Assembly (NCBI GenBank): GCA_021904315.1
Contig: CM038907.1
Span: 20,715,223-20,779,222, forward strand
Direction: 5' to 3'
Origin: Sphagnum magellanicum
Taxonomy: Eukaryota > Streptophyta > Sphagnopsida > Sphagnales > Sphagnaceae
Length of the DNA: 64,000 bases
The position numbers were made by a program, and so were the translations under genes. Position 1 is the stretch's first letter; each line of letters opens with the position of its first letter. This document shows positions 52,301-63,246 of the stretch, in pieces. The notes under the pieces are model-generated. The model was not told the origin of the DNA, made no database searches, and saw only the letters and a program-made list of their open reading frames with translations.

Positions 52301-53335
52301 CCCATCAGCCTCAACCTCATCTTCTTCTTCACCTCCTCGACTCTGCTAGAAGCAACCAGGTCTCTGTGAGGGATCATCTAACTGAGACCAAAAAGCTCAT
52401 GGGTCTCCTTTCTACCAAAATCATCAAACTTAAATGGGTCTCCTTTCCCATATGTGGCTGTCTTCACTTTCAAGTTGAGACAATTGCTTCAAACTGACCC
52501 AAAACCCAAGAAATTCTTCATGCAGAACATCTACAAACCCAGCCAAGACACTTGTTTTGAAATCTGTGCAACTCAACCTCACAATGACAGATATCTCAGT
52601 GAAAATTTCCAGCTTGGAAAGAAAGCTGGCAGTGGAGGAAACTACAGAAACATAGACATTGGTACCATGGTCAAAGAGAAGTAAAAGCAAAGCCCTCGTT
52701 CTCCTGATAACCCTGAAATCACTTGGGCAAGAAAAACCTGCTTTTCACTGGTCATTTCATGAAATCCATATTCATCAGCAGAGCTGACTCTGACGGAACT
52801 GACCTGATATGGACCTCAGTACTGATGACTGACAGAGAAGCTGGTGACAGAGAAACAGCAGTGCCCTAACCAAATGATCTTTTGCAAGCTCTGGTGATGC
52901 CACTAAAGAAGTAATGATGCAAGTGCAGATGGGACTCTGGTAGTTTGGTGGATGACCATACCGGGAAGGGAAAGCAGTTTGTGACTTCCAGAATGCTACC
53001 GATATCCAGTCCCAAGAGCTGTCCAGTGACGAGCGCAGGCATACACTCCTTGCAATGCTTGATAATCTTCAACGCCACCTGAATAGACACTCTCCAAATA
53101 AATACAGACCATTGCTACTCCCATCATAGACTTGCCACCAAACAAAACTCTTCTTTTTGAAAAGAGACAAAAGTTTCTCCCCTACATCATCATTTGAACG
53201 AAACACCTCAACCCTCGGAAACCCTAATCCCAGAGCAAGAATGTAAAATAGAACACATACCAGGCCATCAATCTGAACCACTCGCGAAGGCACCACGATC
53301 TCTTCCGTTGAAGCCGCCTGCGCAAACGACCGCAT
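49353..53335 (-). CDS. EIF3H: Translation initiation factor eIF3 subunit H
   Basis: Coding exons in gene order: 53335-53261, 53078-52962, 52342-52233, 51949-51883, 51640-51507, 51192-51144, 50876-50805, 50659-50558, 50047-49980, 49527-49353. The phases close to 322 aa, near the roughly 337 aa of Arabidopsis eIF3h (TIF3H1). Diagnostic segments are [92 protein letters not shown] and [20 protein letters not shown]. The MPN fold covers about residues 18-170. As in other eIF3h proteins I see no JAMM zinc-binding triad, so it is structural and not a peptidase. In Arabidopsis eIF3h promotes translation of mRNAs bearing upstream ORFs. The gene is head to head with the coiled-coil gene at 54.7 kb. Confidence 0.95.
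53219..53227 (-). promoter_or_regulatory. Telo-box in eIF3h intron 1
   Basis: AAACCCTAA on the + strand, just inside eIF3h intron 1. Telo-boxes are common near the 5' ends of plant genes for translation. Confidence 0.5.
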
Positions 53336-53381
53336 CGGAGCTGCCGTTCCCAGTTCCACGACACAAGAAACAAAAGGAACT

Positions 53382-53540
53382 TCAGAAAGACAGTCGCAAA
53401 CACGAGATGACACACCCGAAGCAAACTCCCCCAAAAAAACAGAAACAAAACAAAAAACAAAAGCGAAAAAAGAGAGAAAAAAACAGCGAACGCCAAAGAG
53501 GTTGTAAAGAGTAGTCAATACGAGGATTTCCGTCCGCCAT
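53382..53540 (-). promoter_or_regulatory. Upstream ORF in the probable eIF3h leader
   Basis: An ATG at 53540 opens a 52-codon frame (MADGNPRIDYSLQPLW...) that stops at 53384-53382, 46 bases before the eIF3h ATG at 53335 and in a different frame. If the transcript begins upstream of 53540, it would be a uORF on eIF3h's own mRNA. No transcript evidence is visible, and the rest of the peptide is Phe/Cys-rich low complexity. Confidence 0.4.
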
Positions 53541-53656
53541 AGCCGTCAGTTGTTCAGCAAAGCTAGTGTCAAAGAGAAGAGGAAGTGTGCGTCCGCGAAG
53601 AAACTAGTGGGAGCTCTCTGCCTTAGTCGTCTGCAGTCTACGGAGGAGGCGGGATA

Positions 53657-53665
53657 TTAGGGTTT
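53657..53665 (+). promoter_or_regulatory. Telo-box in the eIF3h/coiled-coil intergenic promoter
   Basis: TTAGGGTTT, a telo-box in reverse orientation, about 320 bases upstream of the eIF3h start codon. Confidence 0.5.
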
Positions 53666-53754
53666 CTTCCAACCCAGTACTTCGCCGGGTTCGAAAGCAG
53701 ACCGGGGGGGAGAAAGAAAACCCCGTTTACATTGAGCTCTGGTTACAAGCCAAA

Positions 53755-53960
53755 ACGTAAAGCGCCACGTCGGACTCCTGGAAAGGTAACTAAACTAACT
53801 AAATACCTAACTCTATGGGTGACGTGGCAAGTTTATGGTCAACTACTGGATAGAGTTTCTCGCGTTCACATTAAAAAGCTGGTTGCAGCCGAAAGGTCAA
53901 ACCGCCATGTCGGACTCGCAGAAGGTAACTAACTAACTGTGGGATGACGTGGCACGGTTA
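53755..53960. promoter_or_regulatory. Duplicated ACGT-core module in bidirectional promoter
   Basis: Two copies of one module lie about 125-139 bases apart. Copy 1 has GCCACGTCGGACTC (53764), AAGGTAACTAAACTAACTA and TGACGTGGCA (53820-53829). Copy 2 has GCCATGTCGGACTC (53903), AAGGTAACTAACTAACT and TGACGTGGCA (53945-53954). ACGT-core sequences flanked by G and C are recognised by plant bZIP factors. The block sits between divergent genes and may serve both. Confidence 0.6.
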
Positions 53961-54712
53961 ACGGTTAACTCCTTGTCTCTCTCCCCGGACTCGTCCGTAC
54001 TCTGTGTGTGTCTCTCTTTGTGTGTTTGTGTGTTTGTGCGTGTGTGTGTGCCTCTCTCTCTCTCTGTGTTTCTCCTCTGCTGTTGCATTTTCAAGTCTTT
54101 CCAACTTTCTTTAGGCTTCATTGACCTGCCTAGAACCTTTTTGCATAACACTCTTGATGTTCTTCTCTGTTCCATCAGTGCAGTCAGTGTTGTGGTTGCC
54201 CTCAACAAACCTTGAAACCTGCTCCACCATTTTTCCTTAATTTCCAAACTTGGGGATTCCTCTTTCCTGGTCATGTTTTGGTTCTTATTTTCTCTTCTCC
54301 ATTGTACAGTATTATTTATTGCATTACAGTTGTTGTTGGTGTTGTGATTGGCGGTGTTAAATTTGGGAGAGTGTAATACTCGGTGCTCTGCAACAGCTTT
54401 TCCCTATCGCATTGGTTTTTCAGGTTTTGTCACTAGTACATTTATGTGTGTGGTGGTGGTGGTCATTGAGCCTTGTCTCAGTGTGTTTGTTGTTAGTTGC
54501 TCGTCTCTATGGCATTTTCTCAAAGTGCTGCAGGTTGAAGGATGCCTCCTGCTCTCAAAGTCTGTGATCAATTTGTGTCTTTGCTGTCAATTCTTGCACA
54601 TCCTACTGCCATGGATCACTGCCCTGTGTCTGTGAGCATCTGCTTGAAACCATAAGTTTTTTCTGTTTCTCAAGAGCTGCTCTGTAATGAGAATCCAGAA
54701 TATTGATCAGGC
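53961..54712 (+). other. Probable leader of coiled-coil gene
   Basis: This stretch contains a TG/CT microsatellite at 54001-54072 and pyrimidine-rich sequence, with no conserved coding segment. It may hold noncoding leader exons. An acceptor-like GATCAG lies directly before the chosen start codon. Confidence 0.4.
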
Positions 54713-57700
54713 ATGGATGGGGCAATTCTGCCACTGAACTTCTATTGCAGAAATGCTCGGCTCTGCCTGAGAAAAGCTTCCATCTCCAGAAAAGCAAACC
54801 TTCTTGCAGATGAGTTGCAGCATCTAAGAGTTTTTGCAACACTGGTATCAAGCACCATTCCTCTACATCCCCTTTACATTGACAGGAAAAGTGAGAAGCC
54901 TTTTCTGGAGCTCCAATCCCAGTTACCTGAAGCTGCACAAAGGATTTTGGAGCTTGAAGACAGCGTGCCCCCAGTCAGTCCTACCCATACAACAGACGAA
55001 AATACCAATCGCCTCTTAGAGACAGAGAAATCAAATGAGCAACCCTCTCAGATGACAGTAAACCTGCTGCTGAGTTCCTCTTCAAGGCCTACCTCAGATT
55101 CTGTGTTGAGAGTTGAGAAGAAAACAATAATTACCCAGAGAGCACCTGAAAAAGTGCAAAAGTGGGAGAATAGTTCACCCAATATGAGTGAACCTTATCG
55201 ATTTGCAAGTAAGTCAGCCCCTTCATCCCGAAAGACAACCCCAACAACACAACGACCCAAAAAAGCATCTGATTCTTCAGCCATGGACCATCATCATCAC
55301 CATCACCATGCCAACACGGACTGTTTGAGGTTGCAACCAACTTCTGTTACTACTGCAGGTCTGCAACCATTGTAATTTCCTTTTGCATCAGCAAGTCCTT
55401 TTCAAGGGCTAAATTTTTTCCCCTCCCCCTCTCCTTCTCCCAAAGGAAAATAAGAAACCTGATGTGTTGTTATCCACAGCTTTGCAGACAAAGATAAAAC
55501 ATTGTTGTGCCACAAGCTTCTTGAGCATCTTTTTGTTGTGTTATATTTGCAGGCAACATAACTCCCCAGCAAGCAAATGGGGGACAAGACATGCCGTGCT
55601 CAAAATCATCAGGACCTCTGTCCTCCACCTCTGCAAAAATCCAAGGCAAATGCTCCACACATGTGCCAAAGATGAAAAGCACATTAGTGGAGTTATCACA
55701 GGAGAGGTCTGTCACCATCTTGCATCCATCAGAAAGCTCTGGCAGGAAATGCAGCATCCATGGTTTCCAAGGTGGTGGATGCAATCAAGCTGCAAACAAA
55801 TGTGTGATTCAAAGTAGCAGCGCAATGGTTCCTTCTGGAGTCTTCAGATATGGTGGAAATGAGCTCCGCATGAGAGCTCCAATGACCACCTCTGTGCCTT
55901 GTAAGCGAAAGATTGCAGCTGCAAATTCATGGGAAGGTGGGGTTGTGAACAGGGAGGAAGATACAGAGGTCAATTGCATTGGAATGGCAGCACAGTTAAC
56001 AGAAATCGGCATGACCACAAGGTGTTTTCAAAGCAATGGTACATCAGGACACCAGCAGCATGATGAAGCTTGCTGCAGAAAATTGTCACTGGCAGAATCT
56101 GGAAGAGAGTGGCAGGGCTCAGAAAACCACACCAACGGACTTAATGTTGGGACAAGCTTCATGGTGTCAAATTCCAGGGAGCACCATTGCTCAGATTTGT
56201 CAGGAAAAATGCTCAACACACGCCCAGTATCTGCACCTCAGAGGATACAAGGGGCAGTATCTGGGGAGCAAATGAAATTTCCCAAAGGAGAACGAATTGA
56301 TATTGATATGAGTGATGGAAGAAACAGGAATGCTATGGGGACATACAGATCCAGAGGTATGAAGGGTGTGAAAGAAGACTGTGAAAGGTTCAGGCACCAA
56401 ATGCAGATGTTGAAAGAGAAAGCTGAGGATACAAGAATCCGAGAAGTGGAAGTTGAAGGAATGGCAGACAGATTGCAAAAGTGCCTGGTTGACAAAATTG
56501 ACTTAGTTGCAACCAGGAAAGGCCAGGAGGGTGTGAAGACAGAGCGAACATCTTGGCAGACAGTAAGGTTCAGCGACAAAGAGAGAGTAGAATTTGAGGA
56601 TATCTACAATCCAGGGATCAGCCCCACACAAAATGGAGGAGTTCTTGGAAGCAAGATAAATGCATCTCCACTGCCTCTGAATGCAATTCCCTTCCTTGGA
56701 CAGGAACCAGATGTGATGAAAGATGCACATGAGGAATTTCAGGCTCACAAAGCTACTATCCCTGAATTGACTGCATCCCTTCCTTCATATACACACTCAA
56801 CAAGTTCTTCAACTTCAGGCTTGGCATCATCATCTCTTTCCTCTTTGCCCCTGTCCCACTACCTCCATAAGCTTGAGCACCTGACACCAAACTCTCATCG
56901 CCCTCCCTCCAGCTGCAGCTTGTACATGCCAAGTTTAGATGCTGCTGTGGGCTGCTGCAATCCCGCACACAATTCCCTTCATCTGAATTTACTCACAACC
57001 TCTGCAAGCACATTGGAGCCTCACGCAAAGTATGACCCTTCTACCTCAGATTACAAGCCTAGCCCTGAGAGCCTACATACAAGCAGCAAGCTACCAGTTG
57101 TTGACAGGGAGCTGCTGGATTCAGACCACCTCTCTTCCAAATCCACAGCGATCTTGTTACCCACATCCATTGCCAGCACTCATACAGTGCACTGTCCACT
57201 TGCAGAAGATCAATACAACAACAGGTTTGAAATCTGTGGCACCCAGAATGTGAGCAGAAGTCCAACATCATGTGAGATGGTCACAAGTGAGCAGCAAATG
57301 GGTGCCATTCTTGGACATTGCACCTTGGCCGGTAGCCATCTGCAAAGCCAAAACAACATGATTAATGATGTCAACTCTGCCACTAAATTCAGCCATGCAA
57401 AAGTTGGCCAGAAGTACCTCGTAACAGCTGATGATTTAAGCTTCCGAGGATTCAGTAACAGAATCAGTGAGGCAAGTGCTACTACACCCTCCAACACCGG
57501 CTACTAGCTCTGGACACCCTGTTCATAATGAGGGTTCTGTAAAAGGTTCTGAGATGATAGATTGACAGACCAAATGTCTCCTTTTTGTCTGTGTTTGGTG
57601 TGAGCTTGCAGCATGTGCAACTTGAGGCATATGAAGAAAAGATGGCCAATATACAGAGACTGGTGGGTGAAATCAAAGGCTCAGTGGAGGGTTTCAAGAT

Positions 57701-60700
57701 TCGGATTGAGGTGGAGAGCAAGGGATGGAGAGGGCACATGGAGGGCATAGAAAAGGAGCTTGAAGCTCTCAAGGAAGAAACAGATGATGAAATCTTGGAA
57801 GCAAAGCACAGCATTCGTAATGAACTCAAACTCAAGATTGCAGAGGTAATAGCAGATGCAGAAAAGATGAGGAAAGAAGAGAAAAAGCAGGTACGATCCT
57901 CTTCTTCCAAAGAAAAGCTTAACTTATGCCACACTTCCTTCTTCTGCCAGGTCTAGAAAATTTTCTTTGGTCATCATCAGATTGTTGATGATCTTCTGCT
58001 GGCTGGCTAATTGTGAGCAGGTGGAAGCACAATTTGATGAGAAGATAGAGAAGCAGTTGAGAGAGAAGGAAATAGGGATGGCAGAGATGCGTGGTGAGAT
58101 AAGACTCTTGTGGGCTGAAGTGGAAGCTTTGTCCAAGGGAAGAGAGGAAGTGAAAAGCCTCAATGTTGAGCACCTCAATCAAATTGCCCAAATCGCAAAG
58201 GAAAATGCAATTCGTGAACAAGACATTCTTAAATCAGAAAATGGGTTTCTGCGCAGGCAGCTGCAGACCATGAAACAAGAAGGCATTCAGGTCAGTCCCA
58301 TCCATACTCAAGACCGAAATCAACACAGAGACAGACAGACAGAATCAGACCAACGGCTCCTGCAATGCAAATAAGACTTATGTTTACTGCTGCAGGTGAA
58401 GAAGTTGGAGTCAGAGGATATTGCAGCAGTACGGGAGGATTTCAAGCGCTCGATGGGAAAACTGACAGATGAAGGATCCAACATGAAGCTTGAAATCCAG
58501 AGTCTCAAGAAAGTTGAGAAAGTTATGAAGGTGAGAGTAGTGGTTCTCTCTAGTGGAAGAAGAAGAGCTTCTTCTGAACAAGAAGGATTCCGAGTGCTAT
58601 TGCTGTGCATGATTGCGAAACCAGTTTCATTGCCTCTGCAGCTTCTATCTCTATCTTCGCAATTGCGGAGAAAGCGAAAGAGTTTTGGAAGCCTCACTAA
58701 AGATTTCGACCTTTGTTTCTTCTGCACACAGGTGGAGATTGAGAATCTGCGGCAGCTTGTGGAGAAGATGCAAGAGGAGACTGCAGAGGTGGAGAGAGAG
58801 AGAGGAACCTCCTCACAAATGGAAAGTTGCGTCCGTGAGAGGTTGCTCATCATGGAGAGGGTGGAGAGTCTGTCGCAGCTGTACCTCGGTGGCTTGGAGG
58901 AGGTGCGCAACGATGTTTTCAACATCAAGTTCACTTGCCGGGATCGACTGGATGAGCTTGAAAGCCAATGGAGTGAATACAAGCGACAGCAAGAAACATC
59001 CTCAGAAGATGGACCTTCTTCTTCTGTGTCTCGCCAAGTAAGCTCGCTCGCTCGCTCCTCGCTGGATCTACACTTTCTCCTGCATGTAGAAGTATAGTAG
59101 CTTTTGCAATTGATCAATGCTTGACGAATAAAGTTGTGTGCGCGATGATTTTGAGCACAGCTAGTTGAAAAAACATAATGAAAAGTTACTATTCTCTCAG
59201 AATCAGAGCAGGCTAATGCAAAGATGTCCTTAAAATGGTGTCAGTTTCAAATGAGCAGGTACTTCTTGATGAGCTCGAGAATGTGAGAACCGAGATGGCA
59301 GAGATCGTGGAGAGTGAACGAGGCCTGCTTCGGGAGACGCTGGAAAGGGAGAGTGCGTCCATCAGACGTCAAGCAATGGAAGTGTGTGCCAACAATGGAA
59401 GCGAGATGATGATGAGCATGCTTAGTAAAGGTGACGTCCAAAAGCGTTTGCAAACTGAAAGAGACAAAGTCCTGCTAATGACGGATGCACTCAAGCGAGA
59501 AATGGAGGGATTGAGATCGGAGCTCGGTGAAGCACGGGTGCGAAACCAAAGCTTCAATGCATTACCTTCAACTCTTGTTCACAGATCAATGTAGAATAGA
59601 CGACCTTGGATAGAGTAACACCTAAAGCTTGAATGTGTGGTGTCGCAGGAAGGTGCAAAGGATCTGGCGCGTGCTGTGTCGATGGTGGAACGAGAGAAAG
59701 AAGAGGCCGCTGCAGCAGCTGCATCGGCCACAATGTCCGCTGCAAAAGCTGAAGATATCTTGGGATCCTTCATTAGTGAAATTGCAAACGCTCGACGCAA
59801 AAGTGTCCAATTCCAGGTTTCACACTCTGCCATCTCCCGTTGTGATGATGATGATGCTCAGTTGTGTGCCAATTGCTGAGTATGCTTACCAACAGAATGT
59901 CGTGTTAGCAACCTGATATGAGAAACCATCTTGGAATGCAGGAAAACCTTGCAATTGAGCGAGATTTTGCAGTAGCAGCAGCTTCAGAGGCCAGGAAAGT
60001 GAGTCAGGAGCTGGCAAAGCAAAGAGAGTATGCATTGATTGCTGTCTCGGAAGCTGGTGAAAAGAATCAGAAGCTGCAAGAATTTTTGGAGAGAGAGAGC
60101 TCCAAAATCATGCACACAGTAGCTATAATTCAGCAGGAAAAAGATACAGCTGCACATGCTGCATCAGAGGCTACAACATCAGCCCTGAAAGCTGGAGAAG
60201 TGCTGACCGAAGTTCTGGGGTCCCTCAAACCAGAGATGGCAAAAGCTCGAACCAGGAATTTGCAGTTGCAGGTGCACATAGTTCCTTTTGACTTCTCTCT
60301 TATGCTTCTCTGTGGAAATCTGCAGTGAGATTATGATTTTGACATTTCAACCCCTCTGTGTCCATGCTGCAGGAGGGCCTTGAGAGGGAGAGGGAGCAAC
60401 TTGAGAAAGAGAGAGAGACAGCAATACAACATAGCCAGGAAGCCCAGGACCGATTCAGGCAGGAGGTGGAGCTTGCCATAGCTGGTTGGAAATGTGCAAT
60501 GAATGCGGAAGTGGCCAAAGCCAAAGAAGTATGTGAGGAGCTTGAGGAAGAAAAGAAGAGGGTGTCTTGTAAACTTGAACACGTATCCCTCAGACACCTA
60601 GTTCAGAGTGACATGGATTTCTACACGTCCAGGATCAACTGTCAAGAACAGAAAGTAAGCTTCTTCAAGTGCACCACCACCTCCAACCATAAACTGGGAT

Positions 60701-63246
60701 GTGAACGTTGTGGGTTTCTCCTGTTGGAACAATACTAGAGCCACCATCACCAAAAAGATACACTTGAAAACAGATGACAAAAGCCTGCCATGAAATTCAG
60801 TTTCTACTCCATGTCTCATGATGTCAGATGCATTGTCTGCTTCTGCAGGCAGAGGGAGCTCTGAGCAATCAATTGCAAAGAGTGAACCAAATTCAGGAAT
60901 TTCATGACCAGAATGATGATGAAGAGAAGAAATGGCACACAGTGATGAAGCTGCAGGAGATAGAACAACAAACCAAGACCTGGAAATCAGAGATCCATCA
61001 ACTGAACCAGGCAAGTAATCCAATGTTGTAACAGAGAAATTGATACCATTAGTAACAGATCGGTCAAACAAAAATGCTTTTAGACTTGAGATTGAGGTGC
61101 AAGGGTGAGATGATGTGCAGATAATGCTATAACACTCAAAAATGCATTGACATGAAACAATTTCTTTCAGATGGTGTGCATGTTAGAAAAAAGAATAAAT
61201 GACTCAGCAGCTCAACAGTCAGACATTGAAGAGAAGATCAAGAATTTGGAAGGCATGCAAATCAGCCTAGTCCATTCAGTTGAGGAGGTGCAGACCACCA
61301 GCAGTGACATTGAAAGGACTGCTGCAATTTGGCTTCCCAAATATGAAGCCACATCTCATATAGTGAATGAGCTTTCCTTTAAAGTGGAACAGATGGACAA
61401 AAAGTTCCAAGGAATTTGCTGCCATGAAGTTGATCTTACGCAACAAGTTGCAAGGGTTACTGAGTCCAAGGTGTCCAGCTTGAGCCTGAAGGAAATTGGT
61501 CCTGAAGTTAAGGACCTTTATGAGCAAGTTCACAATGTAGATCACAACCATTGTGAGGTATATCTCCACACTTGAAATCTCAAAATTCAGGCAACATAAA
61601 TACATGAGAAAATTTATGCTTTGCTGAGATTAAGCATGAAGCCTATGAATGAGAGAAGCAGAGACTCCAATAGCACATACAGGCTAAGCCATCATTATTC
61701 TCACATGCATCAAAATGACATGACCAAACCTCTGATGCTGGCAGGTGGTTGAATTGCTGGAGACCCAGATGAATAAGCTGGAGACTCCAGTTGGGCATCC
61801 AGATGGGCTTTCATTAACATTGGAGCATGTGGAGAAATCTGATGTGGAACAGGCCATTGGTAAGGGCCAGCGTTCAGTGGAAAGCTTGAGCCAGAGCATA
61901 GAAGTTCTCCAAAGGTGCTCACTGCTCTATATCTATCAAGATCTCTTTCGTTGCAGTCTCCCAGTCATGATGATTGTCTGCTGGATGACTTCTTCACTCC
62001 AAGGAGCAACAAGATTCACATGCAACACTAGGAAATATGGCTGACTTCAATTTATAGGCAGCAATTTTCAATGTCATCTCTGGTCTTTACTGCAGGAGGA
62101 TGGACATGATAACAGCAGACTGCAATGACCCACTGGGCACAGATGAGATACTCAATTCCAGACTTGTCAGTCTTGAGAATCATATGGAGCATGTAGCATC
62201 TGCTTCTTTCACTAATCTTCGGTGAGATTTTCAGTTTCTGCCAGATCAGGAGTCAACCAGCCTTAATAGATGTCAAGGGCCCACACTACTAGGCGTTTGC
62301 AAATGAAGAAACTGTTTAGAGTTAATATGCTTGAAGTATGATAAGAGTATGACCTTAACCAACTCTTATATCTCCAACTGATTCCATCTTCATGTGATGA
62401 TCCAAATCTTCTTTGATGACAAAAAACTGTTTGTGGTTTTTCCACAGTTTACTGGATGGCAAAGTTGAGCACATAACTGTGGGAGTACAATCAGCACTTG
62501 AAGGAGCAGCAATGGCAGAGAGTAAGTGCACTGCTCTTGGAGCCGAGCTTGTGAAAGTCTTTCGGATGCTAACCTCCTGCAGACCATCCAGTCCACTGCA
62601 CCAACACAACATTGAGCATTCTCTGCCAATTAAGTATGGAAGGCATGGACGAAGCCATTCACCCCCAGCAAGATCCTGTGAGCATCGTTCAGATTCCAAT
62701 AGCCAATCTCCTGTGTCCAGGAATGATGGTGCCACCACTTCACCAAAAGTGATCAATCAAGGCCAAGTTTCAATGCTGAGGCCAAGCCCTAGAAACCTCT
62801 CCCCTAATCGAGTGGGCCAGCCATTCAGCAAGAGAGGAATAAGAACTCCAGGCAGAGGGGCAGTCTTTGCAAAAGGAACTCCATCTTCTCAGCTGCAAAA
62901 GGGAGAGGGAGGATACTCAGGTGCATCTGAAGAAGGAGGAAGCCCCAAAAAAGAGAGGCGGTGTTACCTTCGAAACTCCCCACGAGGAATCGGAAGGGAG
63001 AAATTTGGGAATGACTATAAGCCCCAAGGACAGGCTCTTACTTTAAATAACAAGGGCAGGCCAGGGGAAGACCCTGGCCTAGGTGGCCATCTCACAATTG
63101 AGCAGCAGCAAGAAGGCTCTGCCAAAACCTGTCAAAGAACCAACATCCGCTTGGAGGGTGGTCGGATACAAGTGAATGTAAGTCACCACTCTGCTGTTGT
63201 TAACCAATCAGAGAAGAGGGGGGACTTGGTTGCTGTTCAATCCTAG
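54713..63246 (+). CDS. Giant unassigned coiled-coil protein (about 2085 aa)
   Basis: Coding exons: 54713-55358, 55553-57471, 57612-57890, 58021-58290, 58396-58530, 58732-59037, 59259-59537, 59649-59816, 59942-60271, 60373-60654, 60849-61010, 61171-61557, 61745-61914, 62096-62221, 62448-63246. All phases close. Residues 1-855 are Ser/Thr-rich and probably disordered, with a natural His7 tract at ~191 and a short coiled segment near 490-530. Residues ~856-1780 are heptad-rich coiled coil (for example EGIEKELEALKEETDDEIL). Residues ~1821-2085 are a basic, SP-rich tail (RPSPRNLSPNRVG, KRGIRTPGRG). The exons from 57612 to 61557 all begin and end in phase 0. Two introns (57472-57611 and 61011-61170) fit a GC-AG type. 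I recognise no enzymatic domain or named family. A cytoskeletal or scaffold role is inference from shape alone. An in-frame stop nine bases upstream of 54713 limits the N-terminus unless a leader intron joins there. Confidence 0.8.

Noticed and set aside
53732..53932. Plus-strand frame as first exon of the coiled-coil gene
   Set aside because: It has no ATG and coincides with the duplicated promoter module.
61958..62044. Alternative exon in the coiled-coil gene
   Set aside because: A plausible acceptor exists and one frame looks protein-like, but its phase does not fit the preceding exon and no donor follows. The junction 61914 to 62096 fits.
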